A stretch of DNA of 64,000 nt from Daucus carota subsp. sativus (GCF_001625215.2 NC_030381.2:2257131-2321130); one strand, 5' to 3'; counted from the first letter of the stretch, positions 38,447-52,008 are shown. Notes: generated by a model from the sequence alone, not told the origin. Made by a program: numbers and translations.

Positions 38447-40182
38447 ATGGAGTGGAGAAAGTGTTATTTGGATGCTGTGCTTGTGCCTCTAGCGCTTCTT
38501 GTGTCGGTGAGTTATCATGTTTGGTTGTGGCACAGAGTGAGGACTCAGCCTCTGTCTACCGTTGTTGGGACTAATGCTAGAGGCCGTCGCTTGTGGGTTT
38601 TTGCTATGATAAAGGTAGCGAGATTCTCTCTCTCTCTCTCTCCCTCCCTCCCTCCCTCCCTCTCTCTCTCTCCCTCCCCCCCCTCTCTCTCTCTCCCTCC
38701 CTCCCCCCTCTCTCTCTCCCCCTCTCCCCCCTCTCTGCAAATCTCTCTCTCTCCCTCTCCCTCCCTCTCCCCCCCTCTCTCTCCCCCCTCTCTGCAAATC
38801 TCTCTCTCTCCCTGCAAATATCTCTCTCTCTCCCTCTCCCGATCTGCATGTATGAACTATTGATGTTTTCCATCTTCTGACATAAATTATGTACAAATCT
38901 CAAAATATATTATTATCATATAATTTAATCACGAACACAACATATCCTCTCAGGATTCTACTTTCAAGTACACGGCTCCGATACTTTTGTAATACTGAGC
39001 TATACGTCTACATACCTCTAACAATATATGGTTCAACTTCAACATCTTTCCTCTACATTTTACGTGCAAGCGCTTCTCGCACACCAAAAAAAGACTTATT
39101 TTCAAGTGCCAAGTTGCTCTACTTGTTATTCTGTTATACAACCTATCTATCTATATATATGTCTAATATTAAATAGAAATGTCAATTTTTACCTATATTT
39201 CAAAATTGTACGTAGAAAATGAAGGGTCAGTGTGCTATAAGCTTCTGATAATGATAGTCCGGTGCGGATTTAGGTAATTCAATATTAACTGAAGTAATAG
39301 TTAATTAAGATGATAAAAAACGTAATTGTAATCTAAACGTGATGGATCATATAACGTAGCTTAATTATACAAACGTGCATGGATTGTAATGTATCTCCTA
39401 TATTTTATGCCGTTACGGCTGTTGAAGGTCATTTTCCGCAAAAACTTTTATTTTTAAATTATTTGAAAATTTAATCATGACGAGATAGTTTGTGCCAAGA
39501 ATTTATCTCCGTAATATTTTATGAGTTTGATTTTCGTAGTATTAGATTTTCACACTCATTCCTGTCAGTCCGGAGATTAGAATTTCACTCGTTCTCGAAA
39601 TTTATCAGTATCGATCTAATATTGATTAGTTTTGTTTGATTAATTGTTCTTCAGGACAATGACAAGAAAAATATACTAGCAGTCCAAACTCTCCGTAACA
39701 CCATCATGGGATCAACCCTGATGGCCACAACCTCAATCCTCCTCTGCTCCGGCCTGGCGGCCGTCATAAGCAGCACGTACAGCGTTAAAAAACCGCTGAA
39801 CGACACCATTTACGGGGGCCACGGAGAGTTCATGGTGGCCCTAAAATACGTCTCACTCCTAGTCTTCTTCCTGTTCTCCTTCATGTGCCACTCCCTCTCC
39901 ATCAGGTTCATAAACCAGGTAAATTTCCTGATCAACACGCCACAGGACGACGCCATGGCCTCCGTGGTCACTCCCGAGTACATTTCGGAGCTTCTCGAGA
40001 AAGGTTTCACGTTGAATATGGTGGGAAACCGGCTGTTCTATTCAGCATTGCCGGTTTTGCTGTGGATATTCGGTCCGGTTCTTGTGTTTTTGTGTTCTGT
40101 GTGCTTGGTCCCGGTGCTTTACAATCTTGATGTTGTGTTTGTTAAGGAAAAAGGCAAGGGAGGGGATTGCCTTTGTGTGTAA
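38447..40182 (+). CDS. DUF599 membrane protein
   Basis: Two exons, 38447-38614 and 39655-40182, joined in phase 0, give 231 aa. Hydrophobic segments lie near residues 8-26 (LDAVLVPLALLVSVSYHVWL), 75-95 (MATTSILLCSGLAAVISSTY), 118-138 (VALKYVSLLVFFLFSFMCHS) and 185-215. This is the multi-pass layout of plant DUF599 proteins, whose function is unknown. Family hallmarks are the N-terminal YHVWLWHR and the internal AVQTLRNTIMGST. The start is the first ATG; upstream in-frame codons begin with TTG. Exon 2 is GC-richer than its surroundings. Intron 1 starts with a long CT tract. A second in-frame ATG at 39706 opens a long frame but would lose the first membrane segment. Confidence 0.92.
38624..38841 (+). 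repeat. CT/CCCT microsatellite at the start of DUF599 intron 1
   Basis: About 218 bp of CT and CCCT units begin roughly 10 nt after the 5' splice site (GTAGCGAG). It contains three interspersed TGCAAAT-like words, a small higher-order repeat inside the tract. Polypyrimidine is on the coding strand. Open frames here are repeat artefacts. Confidence 0.95.
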
Positions 40183-41321
40183 AGAAGTCTAGAATAATTT
40201 ATGCTAATAAATTTAATGAAATTAGCGATGGCTTTTTTTATTTGTCAAGTACGTGTAAAACACTACTCGATCTAATGTATATGCAATTATGCATGAGGTG
40301 CAAGTATATAAAATACTAGGATTCTGGGTACAATTTGGCTGCTGGTAAATTATTCGTGGTGGGGAGGTGTTATCCACTTGAGCTTGTTTGTATTATTATA
40401 GAGCAAGACAAACTATCTGAAATGGTTAAAATTATTCAGAAACGACAGATATTAGCTTAACATTATTAATTTATTATATTGACGAGAGAAAGATTGAAGA
40501 GACGGTTCACCACTCAACGGCGGATGATTTTACGGCGACGAGTCACATGCAAAGAAAATCATGATCAAGTTACTATTTATATATTTGTCATAGTACAATA
40601 TTTTGTTTTACATTTTGTCAGGATCGTCACGAAAACAGCTTTCCTACTCTCTTTTTTCCTAGATTGGGAGAAAGATTAGAATTTGGATGACAATTCATTA
40701 TTTGCAAAAAACAATATTAAAAAAAAAACATTTTTGGAAGCTCCAACATTTTTTTTTAATTTTTGAAATGGAAAGCTCTAACATTTATTATTGTATTTGT
40801 GAATAATTTAATTTACATACTATAGGTAAGAAATGTTAAATTTTAATAATTCAAATTTCAAAATATTATATCAAATGAAGTTTACATAAACAAACACAAA
40901 ATCAACAAAGGAATGGAATTAATCCACACACATTATTCCATTCAGGAGTGCATCTCATTCATGCAAACTAAAATACTACTGTTTACGAAATAAAAGGGCA
41001 AGTTCAGAACCTTATGCAGACATACTGTAATAAGATTACATCAAGTAATCCCATGACAAGCATTAGGGCAGGGGACACCAACTGGCCCAAACATAAGCAT
41101 TAATTCTCCACTAGTCTTCTCAATCGATCACAAATGCCCGACAAGATTTACCCAAATATAATGCATAACGAATATCCAATGGAATTTTAATGTTGCTTTG
41201 TTTCGATTTGTCGAATTTGTAGAAATATAATGCAAGTTCTAGATTTTAAGCATGCTTTCGAAAACATCTACTTATTTGCTACAGGATGCATACTATTTAC
41301 ACTAATGTACGATTTTAAATT
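40183..41321. other. Convergent spacer
   Basis: Contains the 3' ends of the DUF599 and KAKU4-like transcripts, which face each other. AT-rich. The frame at 40479-40679 has no recognisable content. Confidence 0.5.
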
Positions 41322-44300
41322 CTATAGATTAAAGCCTTGCTCTCTATCTTTTGATTTACCTGCTGTACTAATCTTCATGGCTCCTTTGTAAGCTGAGTTT
41401 TGCAAATCCTGGGACTGGGAGCCCTCAGCAGTGCTATGGATTTTTCGTCTACGGAGATAAGTGCTTAGTTTACTGTTAGTCTGCTTGGGATCGTGCTCTG
41501 TACCTGCTGATAACCTTAGGCGGAGACTGAAGTACAGAGACGAACCGTTGTAAAACTAACAAAATAACGGAAAAGTGGATGGCTCCAATATCTTTTACAG
41601 TTTACCTAGATCTTAGAGATGCTAAACTATTGGCAACTGGTGCTCCACTATTTGCAACATCAAATCTTCTAGAAATTCCATCTTCGGAGTTTGTATCATT
41701 CTCTGCATGAAGATTACATGCTACAGACCAGTTGTGGAAAAAAGAATCGTATTTGCTTAATTACTCTAAACTTATTAAAAGTTACTCAACAAAAGGTATA
41801 CACGGCAAGAGCAGCACAAAATAGTTCTTTGGTGGTGAGGAGTGGAACATCTAGAAAAGTCAGAGATCCTACTTTAAATAAATATGTAGTTCAGCTTAAG
41901 CTTTTCCTCTATACATTGTATACCCGTCTTACACTTTTATCTCAGAGTTAATGCAGTAGATCATTGTAACTCTACATCATTCAAGAATCTATTCTGCTAA
42001 TACAGCAACACAATTTATCATGATGCAAATTCACAAGTTCTTGCGGCTGCATTTATCTATGTACAAAGAATCTCTTCCTATTAGGCACTGAACCTAGTGT
42101 AATAATTGTTCAAGACAAAATACCTCTCAGCTTTGACATTTTAATGAATATTATTACTTATGTTCCCTGCTGTCAATATTCTAAAAGATGGAGAAAGCAC
42201 ATTAAGTTATTATCATGTGTTAAGTGCAGAATAATGACTCCTGAGAATAAAGGACATAGCATACCATTATGCTGCTCCACCAAATGCTCCAAATTCATGG
42301 AGTGATGAGAATCACTCGTGCTGGCCCCTTCAACGGTTAGATGCTTTGCAATGTAAATATTTTAAGCATCAATTAAGAATCATCCCATGACTTAAATTAT
42401 GAGGGAATAAGATTCTAACTTGCTATTAGTACCTACCTGATTAGGTTCAGAAACAGACGTACTAGGATTAGTAAAGAGATGTTCAGCTTGCATACCATCT
42501 TGTTTCAGACCGAAATCAAAAGAATCTGAACGAATGTTGGATGTATCAGATATCCACAGTATAATGACACTAAAATTTAACATGCAGTGATTTAAAGAAT
42601 TACATTTTTGATTTCATACAGTTTAAACCAAGATACACGAAGACGACACACTCCTTAACAAATAAAATTTACCTTTAGAGTCATGGATAGTACTCGGTCC
42701 TGAAAGCAACTTAACAGAGGCGTCTACATCTTCTTTATCAGGTAAAGACTTAGAAAGTTGCATTTTGTCGACAGTACTACCACCACCAGGCACAATGGAA
42801 TTTTGAAAAGTTTTCTGTTCTGAATTAATGGAAAGGCCAATTTTTTTGGATGGGAAGGCGTGCAGTATATCTTCTGCTGCTTTAAAACGCACTTTTCGTA
42901 CCTCGTCTTGGATGTTCCACGAACGAGCGGAATGAGTACCTCTTTCCTGCCAAATTAAAACATCATCTATATTGTTAATTTAGATTCTATAAGAAACCAG
43001 CGGCAGCAAGCATATAATAATAAGCAATCATAATAAAAGTGGCCTAATATCAAATATGAAACAAATATAACTAGATTCTCTTATGCAGAAAATAGTATTG
43101 GGAAGACCCTAAAATCAGACAATAAACAGATCTAAGGTTTTAAAAGATTTCGTTTTGAAACATTTAAGAAAGAGAACACCTGAAAATTTCTGTTAATGAT
43201 CCATAGATTGTTTGTTAGGGAACACACTCCAGATTACAAGTTGACAAGGGGATATGAGGTAGGAATTGGAACAGTCACAGTCACTGTACATACTACATAG
43301 AAGTGCTAGAAACATTTCTTCTTCAAAAGAGACAACACGTACTTATTGCTTATTCTATAACCATTACTGCAAGATATGAATTTTTTGTCGATAGGTACTT
43401 AATACCAAAACAGTCTCTATATAACTAGGAAAAGTATTGAATGGATACTCTGCAAATATTTGTTGATATAAATAGCAAACAAAAATGAAATTCTTTCTTG
43501 GGCCTGTGAATTATTTGGAATGGATATATGCTCATTTACATTAAACAAACTTGTTCTACTCTTATCTTAGCAACCCGAACAAGAAATCTATTTCATTTAG
43601 TGTCAGCATTGTTGGTTTTTGACCGCACTCTCATGCACAGATAGTGATATTAATTTGTAGAAACTCGAGACTGTAAACCAAAACTGAGCAATATTAACAG
43701 AGAATTGATGGTCAAAATTTAATAATCAACAATCGTTTCTTTAGGGAAATTCATGATGAAGAATTGCACAAGTTCTAGTGAGCAAATGCTTCTTTTCAGA
43801 TATTGAAGACTTAATAGCAGGGAATGATGCAACGATTAATGCTCAATCTCTATAGTGTAAGAAACAAAAAACATAACATTTATCACATCTAGTTAAGTTT
43901 TAATAATGTTGCTGCATCAGCAATCTTAAACCAGCCAACCGAGTAGTACAAACAGAACCTGTGTAGAGGGAAAAGAAGTGCAGCTGAGCGTAGATAATGC
44001 TTCATCTTTATAGTGGTCAGTAGCCATTGGTGATGGTGTTCTTAATCCGGAAGGCCTTAAAGAGGGAGAGGCACAGGGAGGGCAAGCCTGCATATATGCT
44101 TTTACCATATCAACAGACTGTGGAGACAATTATACAATAATCTGAATGAATATATTTTCCAAATAAAAAAAAGGAAGTGAAAAAGAAAAAATATATGTGT
44201 ATGGAGTTATGTGCATAAATTGTAACCATTTGAAGAAAGCTGCTGGCTATATTTATAAATTGCAGCCTTGTGTACTGACATGCTGCAACGGAACAGAGCC

Positions 44301-47300
44301 AAAAACAGAGAGTCCATGATCCATCAGAGACTAAGAACTTCATTTTACTTACTTTTTTGTTTAACCAATGTTTGTCTTGCATGACAGCTGTACCGCATCG
44401 ATCATCAGTACCTGAGTGATGAAAGCCAATATCATCAGCAACAATATTCTAGGGACTTATCACTAACTTTGTATTCTCGAAACTCCAGGAATCCTCACCA
44501 CATTTTCCTCTAGGCATCTCAATTAAACCAGCATCCTGTCCCTCGCCCATTGGAAAACAATCTACAACCCGTGAATTAATAATCTCTATCAGTTTGTCAG
44601 ACTCTTTCCTGGTCAAAGATTCAAAGGTGAATGACTTGAGCAATGGATCTGTAAGCTACAAAAATACGAGGGACACAGAGAAAAGATACAAAACGGCGTT
44701 TCGTTAATGACCAGAAGCTGCAAGATGAAGCTTCAGATGGATAATGTAAAACAAATCTATTTTTATGTTAAACTGATGTGCCACCTTTAACTAATTATAT
44801 TGACCCAACTCTGACTTCAACTAAGCGAAGAGTACATTTTAAGGTTCTTGAGAGTTTGGAGGTTGGACTTCTATAGAAAAAGGTGGTGTAGAAGCTCAGA
44901 ATGGATAGGCCACCCTTTTAGTCTTGTTAAATCCTTATAACTACCTAAATTTATCTCCAGTACTTTTTTTATTGAACCCCTGCTTAGCATCCACGGATTC
45001 AAGGAAACTAATGACAACATCTTTAACTCATGCGAGCCATCACTATAAACACCTATTCTCCTTATGGAGCGCACTGACACACACCAAAACTCCACACAAT
45101 TTTATATACAACCATGTGCCAACAAGACAACCATCAACCTACAAACAATTCAGTAACTGATGTAATCTTCAATTTCCCATCAGTCTCAGTACTTCTCTTT
45201 GTCTCTCTCTCATCTCTGCTTAAGGTTCATATATTCAGGAAAATTAATGACAGCATCTTTTACTTGTGAGTTGTGACAACCATCACTATAAACGCCTTTT
45301 CCTCCTTGTGGAGACTACAGAGTCACAGACACAAGCATGACCAGCAAACAGTTTGATCCTACAGATATTAATGTCCTTAAGAAATGGCACGTTTGGTTTA
45401 GTTGAATGTCTTAAAATGTATAGATGCTACCGCCAAACTAGCAATCCAGAAAATGTCACAACATTACTCCACTACATATGGTGTTACTACTAAATACTAC
45501 TTAGACTGGTGGCTATAAACTGCAGTCTGATTGTCTGGAAAACAGAAACTAACTATTGGGCAGCCGCTAATTACTTCAATAGATTAAATAAAATATAGTA
45601 GCACAGGCAATACCCTCTAAATAAACATTACAGTAATATCAAGTCACTGAAATGAGGCTAAAGATGTGCACAGGCTCTCCCACTATAATTAATGAACATG
45701 ACGTTACTTCAGAGTCTGTAGTTATTAGGAAAAAGAAATATGAGTGTACTGACAGAGAAGCTGGGATTTTTTTAGCATGTTTACCATGAGACTGGCAGTA
45801 TGATATGCCTTAATGAAGTAAGTGATTGGAACAGGGATTGGCATATTAAGATATATGGTTCGTGGTAATCTGCTGAAAGTAAAAAGAGAAAGGTACTAGA
45901 ACTGTATCACTTATTCAAGTAGTAAAGGAAGAAAAGAAAAAAATCATCAGTTTCGGGTTCAGCTTTTGAGAGTATATTAGTTCATTTTCAAAATCAAGAG
46001 TAAGAAAGTTATTCTAATTTAAATTTTAGAAGATCAATTACGTATGATATTAATCATACTTATAAAACTACTAATAGCATATTTCAGTATTTGAATTTTC
46101 ATATATAAAGGATGAAATTAGTTTTTAAAGAGAGAAACTATGGTCGTCATATTCTCATATATGACCAATATAATAGTTCAACCAGAATACTATGATAAGT
46201 GCAAGTTACCTCGTAGCAAACTGCACCGTTAAGAATATATTACAGATCTATTAAAGAGATACACTCATATAGGGAGAATTTAATAGAAGTGACGAACATA
46301 AAAAGGGAAATTGAATTAATAAAACAAAGGGGGTGACAGTTACTTTGAAAATGTCTCCTGCAGAAGTAGCTTTCCGATCACCCATTTCGGGCTCATTCTG
46401 ACCATCTCTGTTGATGTACTATCATTCTGATGGAAGGGGACACAAAAAAAAAAAAAAATCAATACCAAGTCAGTTTCTAAGATTTTTAATTGCTGCATTG
46501 AATCGAAAGATCCACAAAACAACCTGTCTTTGTACTTTCTGCAGAAGGACAAAGGTTCATGTATAGAAACAATAATATGGGGTGTAACAATGGGAATTGC
46601 AAGATTATCTATCCCATAAATCAGTTTATACACTTATATTGTACAAATGAATCAGGCCGACTTTGAATATCCACAACACTAGCCCAGCAGACAGGCTTCA
46701 TAGTACACAATACCAATGCAGTGGTAGGGTAAAGAAAAAAAAGTGCACTCACCTCTATCCATTTACTAACCTCAAAAGGGGCATAAACATCATCATCACA
46801 GCTAACAACATCATCATCATCTTCTTACAAATATATTTTTGCAAAATAAAATCATGCATTAGTGAATTTTGTTGCAGTTCATGAAATAAAGGGAAAGAAT
46901 TTGAAAATTAAAACATGTTTCCAGTAAATCAAGTATGTTATGAGTATGAATCTCAGTATATGTCTCACTTAATTATCCTCAATATATTTAACTTGCATTG
47001 TTCACATGATTTATCTCAGATATTAAAAAACTAATTCTATGAAAATAAGAATAAAGTCCTTACAGAAAGCAAAAATAATTGCCATGTAACGTTTTAAAAA
47101 GACAGTAACATTTCCAAGTAATACAATATTGGCATTTACATTTGCTTTCCTAATAATGTTACTATTTTAGATTTTTCTTTCCCAAATAATTACCTTGATA
47201 ATGAAAGAAATTATTTGGTGTTGGGAAAACCAGCCTGAAAGACCAAGTACGATAAACAAACATATTGAAACGTGACGTAGAAAGCCATTTCATGGCACCC

Positions 47301-48307
47301 ACTCATTGAAGGAATGCCAATGCAGAAGTCGAGAACCTATTGAAAATACACTCTGTACGGCATTTTACCAACTTACTTTAGTAAAAGTGCATTATAAATT
47401 TCTTGATAGAACCTTGGGTATCTTGTACACTCAAGAAGGCAAAAATAGCACATGCTAAATTTATGCAGCAAACATGATGTACAGACATGGAGGTGATAAA
47501 TTCACAAAATTCAATAATATTACTTATAGTAGCGTGAATCTACCGCAATGCACTCCACTATTGCTAAAAACCTCAATGTGTAAAGGTGAAAGCAAAAGAC
47601 AAAATTATTTAACATTGTAGAACTTCCCTAAATACTACCACTAACACATTCAAATGAATTCCCGACAATATCCACAATGGAATGAACTAGTAGTCTACTA
47701 AACAAGGAAATGTTACCGATAACTTCCTGTTTCCTAATCATAACTAAACAACCTAAATCCCTTTCTACATAAAATCTACTACTTCACATCACATATAATT
47801 CATCATCAACTAAACTTGCATTTTCTAATCATAACTAAACTCTCACTCTATTTCCTAATCATAACTAATCTCGTTTTAACTAAACTCGTTCAGATTCTGC
47901 GCGCATTGAGTAAATTAACATACGCAAGCAGAAATACTAACAATGCATATAATTTGCTCTAATTAGACAAACAAATTACAATATAGTGATCAATAATATC
48001 GGAAATTATAGCGAAAAATAATCGAAAACGAAGAAAGCAGGGGAATAGTTATACCTGTTTCGGAAGAGGAGGAGATGTGATCGGTGTCAGTCATGAATGT
48101 GAGGAACTTTATTGCGCCTTTTGCGATCATTCGAGATGTATCGGCGAAAAAATCGCTGCTAAGCTGTTTGATGCCGAAATTTTCGGGAGACTGAGGCGGA
48201 GGGCGGTCGTAGGGCGTTTTGAGGGTGTTGTGACGTCGTCGTTTCGCAATATTCCCGCCGGATTTGTCGCCGGCGCCGGTGATTTTAGCCCTAGAAGTTG
48301 TGTTCAT
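41322..48307 (-). CDS. KAKU4-like nuclear envelope / nucleoporin-related protein
   Basis: The eleven-exon model, in gene order, is 48055-48307, 46753-46823, 46344-46426, 44499-44608, 44353-44411, 43959-44117, 42673-42946, 42437-42525, 42265-42343, 41606-41702 and 41322-41514. It gives 488 aa in frame. Residues 30-37 read KTPYDRPP after a basic stretch, the N-terminal motif shared by plant KAKU4 and NUP1/NUP136. An acidic run (EDDDD) follows. Then comes LLLQETFSKKESDKLIEI, the most family-like block, and later a Ser/Pro-rich region (YMQACPPCASPSLRPS). KAKU4 works at the inner nuclear envelope with CRWN lamin-like proteins to set nuclear shape. Exons 3 and 4 have an alternative joining that also stays open (see the rejected item). 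Parts of this gene are duplicated upstream. Confidence 0.82.
44990..45315. repeat. Diverged direct repeat in KAKU4-like intron 3
   Basis: A block near 44995-45080 (AATGACAACATCTTTAACT ... CCATCACTATAAAC) recurs at 45240-45315 (AATGACAGCATCTTTTACT ... CCATCACTATAAAC), roughly 240 bp apart. It lies wholly within the intron. No function is seen. Confidence 0.7.
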
Positions 48308-48847
48308 CTTCAAGGGAAGAGTAGTAACCGTTGAGAAACAAATAAAATAACGTCCGCTTTTCTGTTCGTTGATGTATTATATAGTTGTTTTTTTCTAATC
48401 ATACGGTATTTTAAATTTAATTTAAAGTTTTATTCCCAGCCCGCTACAAAGAAATTAAGGATTGTACTAATTTTCTCGAATCAAGTTTTTTATTCCCCTC
48501 AGACTTCGGTTCTAAAAATCGGTAATCACCGATTAATCCATGTTCCGTACCCGCCGAACTCATTAAATTCCCAATTAATCACCGATCAATTCTCCCCGAT
48601 CAATTCAATTAATCTCTGATTAATTTTTGTTCCATGACTTCACCGATTAAGTTTGATTACCGCTTTTTACAACATTGCCTCAGACACATGAGCCGATAAA
48701 GTAGGGAACGGTGTCTTAAAAAAATTAAAACATCGTCTTAAAAAAATCTTGTTCAAGTAAATCTATCAATTCAACACTTTATCATATATATTATCGAAAA
48801 GAAGATTGTAGTTAAATCATCGATGCAAAATATTTTACAATATTCTA
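48308..48847. other. Promoter side of the KAKU4-like gene
   Basis: The first 200 bases (to about 48505) are repeated at 51615-51850, so this is one end of a segmental duplication. From 48505 the sequence is AT-rich with repeated CACCGATTAA-like words. No TATA box is assigned. Confidence 0.5.
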
Positions 48848-49335
48848 ACTAGGGACTTATCACTAACTTTGTATTCTTGAAACTCCAGGAATCTTCACCA
48901 CATTTTCTTCCGGACATCTCCATTAAATAGCATCCTGTCGGAAAACAATCTACAACTCGTGAATTAATAATCTCTATCAATTTGTCAGACTCTTTTTTGA
49001 GCAATGTATTTGTAAGCTACAAAAATACAAGGGATACGGAGAAAAGATACAGAATTGCTTCAAATGATGAATAATGTAAAACAAGTATATTTTTATGTTG
49101 AACTGATTTGCCTCCCTTTAACTAATTATACTAAACGAACTCTAGGTTCACCTAAGCCAAGAGTACATTTTAAGGTTCCAGAGAGTTTGGACTTGTATGG
49201 GAAAAGATGGTGTAGAAGTTAAGAATGGATAGGCCACCCTTTTAGTCTTGTTAAATCCTTAAAAGTACCTGATTTATCTCCACCACTTTCCCCTGCTTAG
49301 CATCCACGGATTCAAGCAAACTCATGAGAGGCATC
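48848..49335 (-). pseudogene. Partial KAKU4-like duplicate (exon 4 and intron 3 region)
   Basis: Collinear with 44449-45040 of the intact gene. Shared words include GGGACTTATCACTAACTTTG and CCACCCTTTTAGTCTTG. Several small deletions have hit the coding part, including loss of about 27 bases around the exon 4 acceptor, so it cannot be spliced or translated normally. It ends where LINE-like sequence begins. Confidence 0.85.
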
Positions 49336-49339
49336 ACTT

Positions 49340-50070
49340 TTGGTGTGAAAGTGGAACTAACAGAAATGGGATAAGATGGATGGTTTGGGACAGACTATGT
49401 ATTGGGTTTGAAAGATCTTCACAAGTTCAACATTGCTTAGCCAAACAGAACTGGAGGCTATTAAATGAAATGAATACTTCTTTGGTTACAGAACTTATGA
49501 AAGCTCATTGATGAGTTTTTGAGTGCAAGGATTGGGAATAATCCAAGTTATATGTGGCCAAGTATACTTGCAGGTCAGCAAGTGTTGAGACAAGGTTGTC
49601 GTCGGAGTGTTGATATAGGTGAAGACGCGTTTGTGTGAAAAGTGCCCTGACTTACGTGCACTGACAACAGATATATAGCAACGGATATGCCTTGAGAGCG
49701 GAAGATTATAAAAGTCTCAAATATAATGACATCACCAGATAGAAGGTGGGATGATGAAGTATTAGCAGATATTTTTATTGATAAAGATGTCCGTTTGATT
49801 AATCAAATTCCTCTATTAAGTTTAGTTAGGTAGGACCTCATGGCTCTGGTTGTTTAATGGGAAGGATAATTTTAATGTAAAAAATAAGCTGCTATCGTAG
49901 ATTAGTTGGGGAGTGTGATAAATCAGATACATCGTTTTACAAACAGACGTGGGATTTATTAGTACCTGAGAAGGTTAAAGTTATGTTATGACGAATATGT
50001 CGATAATGTCCACAAACTGCTATGGATTTACATGAAAAAAGAGCGAAAGTGTAGATGGTGTCATGTGTCG
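49340..50070 (+). mobile_element. LINE fragment (end of reverse transcriptase and zf-RVT region)
   Basis: Conceptual translation, with frameshifts and stops, gives GLKDLHKFNIA, LAKQNWRLLNEMN, then EFLSARIGNNPSYMW and SILAGQQVLRQGCRR. These are the conserved blocks after the reverse transcriptase domain of plant L1-type LINEs. A zf-RVT-like part with TWDLLVPEKVKV follows near 49940. It is truncated at both ends and dead. It sits between the two duplicated KAKU4-like pieces. Confidence 0.8.
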
Positions 50071-50093
50071 ATCACATGATATTTTTTTTTCTT

Positions 50094-50325
50094 GTGTTAT
50101 CATTTTTAATATTAAACATTCTGATTAATGTGAACATGACTTATTTATGTTGTGCAATGGTAAAGAATTACACAATTTGATTATTAGATTTTTGTTTTAT
50201 GTGTTATCATTTGGTATTGAACATTCTAATCAAGCTGAACATGACTTGTTTATGCTGTACAACGGTAAAGAATTAAATAATATTAATATTAAATGTGTTC
50301 TGTGTTATCATTTTGGTATTGAAAA
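50094..50325. repeat. Tandem repeat of about 105 bp, 2.2 copies
   Basis: GTGTTATCAT-type starts occur at 50094, 50201 and 50302. The shared segment includes GAACATGACTT and GGTAAAGAATTA. It follows the LINE fragment. Confidence 0.8.
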
Positions 50326-51614
50326 AATTGATAAAGTTAGTAATATAAAAACGGTTTTAGAGTCAATTTTAACATAACCATCCAAAGAGTTTACATAAAC
50401 TCATTAATTATCTTTACAAAATATTATATACGACTCCTTACTTTCAGAGCTGGATATGCCACTAATTGTTAGTAAAGCACAAATTGCTGGGAGTAAAGCG
50501 CCAAAACTGAAAATGTGAAAGATTTAATGCTGGCTTTGAAGAAGTTTTTTGGAGTCGGTGTATATTCAACTTTCATTGGCATGGTGCCTATCACCCATCC
50601 CTATTTGAGATAGGTTTGCTTCTCACTAAAGACTATAGCAGCAGGAGACTTGATCATCCCATGTCAACTAAAATTTCAAAAGGGAAATTTCCGATGAGGA
50701 ATTTATATTTACAAATGATCACTGAGTATAGCTTTCTGTGTTTGCTAAGTATAGCTTTTTGTTGTTTGTTGAATCACACGTGTATAAACACTCTCGTCGA
50801 TATGAGGATAGCATTTTATTTTTTTGTTCAATCAAGTAACTGAAAACTGTTGTGTAAATGACTGATATTTCATTTCTTTCATGTGTTTGTGTAAATTGTT
50901 GTGTAAGTGACTGTTATTTTATTTCTTTCATGTGTTGTGTTTGCAAGCAAGTTGTGATATCAATATATGGCTTTGTTGATTTTGTAAGATATATGACTTT
51001 ATATTCTATTATGTCTAGTTTAGTATCAGGTTGTTGCTGCTATATAAGATCATCCACCCTGACATATTGACTTGTAGCGGGAGTGTGTTGCTAGATAGCA
51101 GTCCTTATCAAAGGACGGTGGCCCAGTTGGCTCACCATGTAACAGCGAGCTTGATTTTAATCAAAATTGCTCGTTTACAAGGAATTTGTTGTTAATGACC
51201 ATTCTGGTAATGAAGGGCTGGACACTAGTAGAGATAAAATAAATTTTAGTGAGCAAGCATGTAAACCATTTTGTAGAAATGATTGGCATCTCTACGTGTT
51301 AGCATTCTTGAGGGAATTTGCAGAAATGCAAGCATGTGTTTTCTTGGGTACATTTTCATCTACATGGAAACCATTCAAAGATAAAGACATTTTTACCAAA
51401 TAGACTTCTTGAGTATACTGATCTAATAAGCACCTACCATTTACAAGTTACTTCAACAAATAGATTTCACCCTGCGGGAAATGCTGTATTCTGATTCTTT
51501 ACCATACTCTAGTGCTGAATTTAGCTTGATGCAAATTATTATAGACAGTTGTTGGAAATGTTGTATTCTTTACCATACCCTGCTAGAAATGGTGTATTTT
51601 GATTCTTTACCGTC
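50326..51614. other. Unassigned insert inside the duplicated region
   Basis: This lies between the LINE fragment and the duplicated promoter. Small plus-strand frames (50616-50843, 50858-51070, 51167-51403) are unrecognised. Near 51118, TGGCCCAGTTGG fits a polymerase III box A, suggesting a tRNA-derived SINE relic, but I cannot find a box B. Confidence 0.4.
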
Positions 51615-51850
51615 AGATTTGTCGCCGGCGACAGGTTTGAGCCCTAGAGTTGTATTCATTTCCGAGGGAAGAGAAGTAACCATTGAGAAACAAATGAAAT
51701 AACATCCGCTTTTCTATTATTTGATGTACATATATAATTTTTTGCTATTCTATGTTAAATTTAATTTAAAATTTTACTTTCAACCCACTAAAAGAAATTA
51801 GGGATCGTAATTTTCACAAATCAAGTTTTTTATTCCTCTCCGACGCGCAA
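51615..51850 (-). pseudogene. Duplicated start and promoter of the KAKU4-like gene
   Basis: Matches 48255-48505, covering the first codons and upstream region. Shared words include GATTTGTCGCCGGCG, AGCCCTAGA and AATCAAGTTTTTTATTCC. Together with 48848-49335 it outlines a second, gutted gene copy of which only the 5' end and the exon 4 region remain. Confidence 0.85.
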
Positions 51851-52008
51851 ACTAATAGAATAGGGATTTTCTTTATCAGAAATTTTCTTTTGATATATTT
51901 AATTTTTTCAAATTAGAATTAATTGGTAAAATATTTTATAAATATTAATTAAATAATTTTAACAAAGCAGAGATTTTCCGAACTGGATATGAATGTCGAA
52001 ACATGATA

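Noticed and set aside
44499-44655. Alternative KAKU4-like exons 3 and 4 (46344-46418 joined to 44499-44655)
   Set aside because: This joining also stays open and would read LTDPLLKSFTFESLTRKESD. The chosen acceptors at 46426 and 44608 instead give LLLQETFSKKESDKL, which I recall as closer to the family motif, and they have better pyrimidine tracts. cDNA would settle it.
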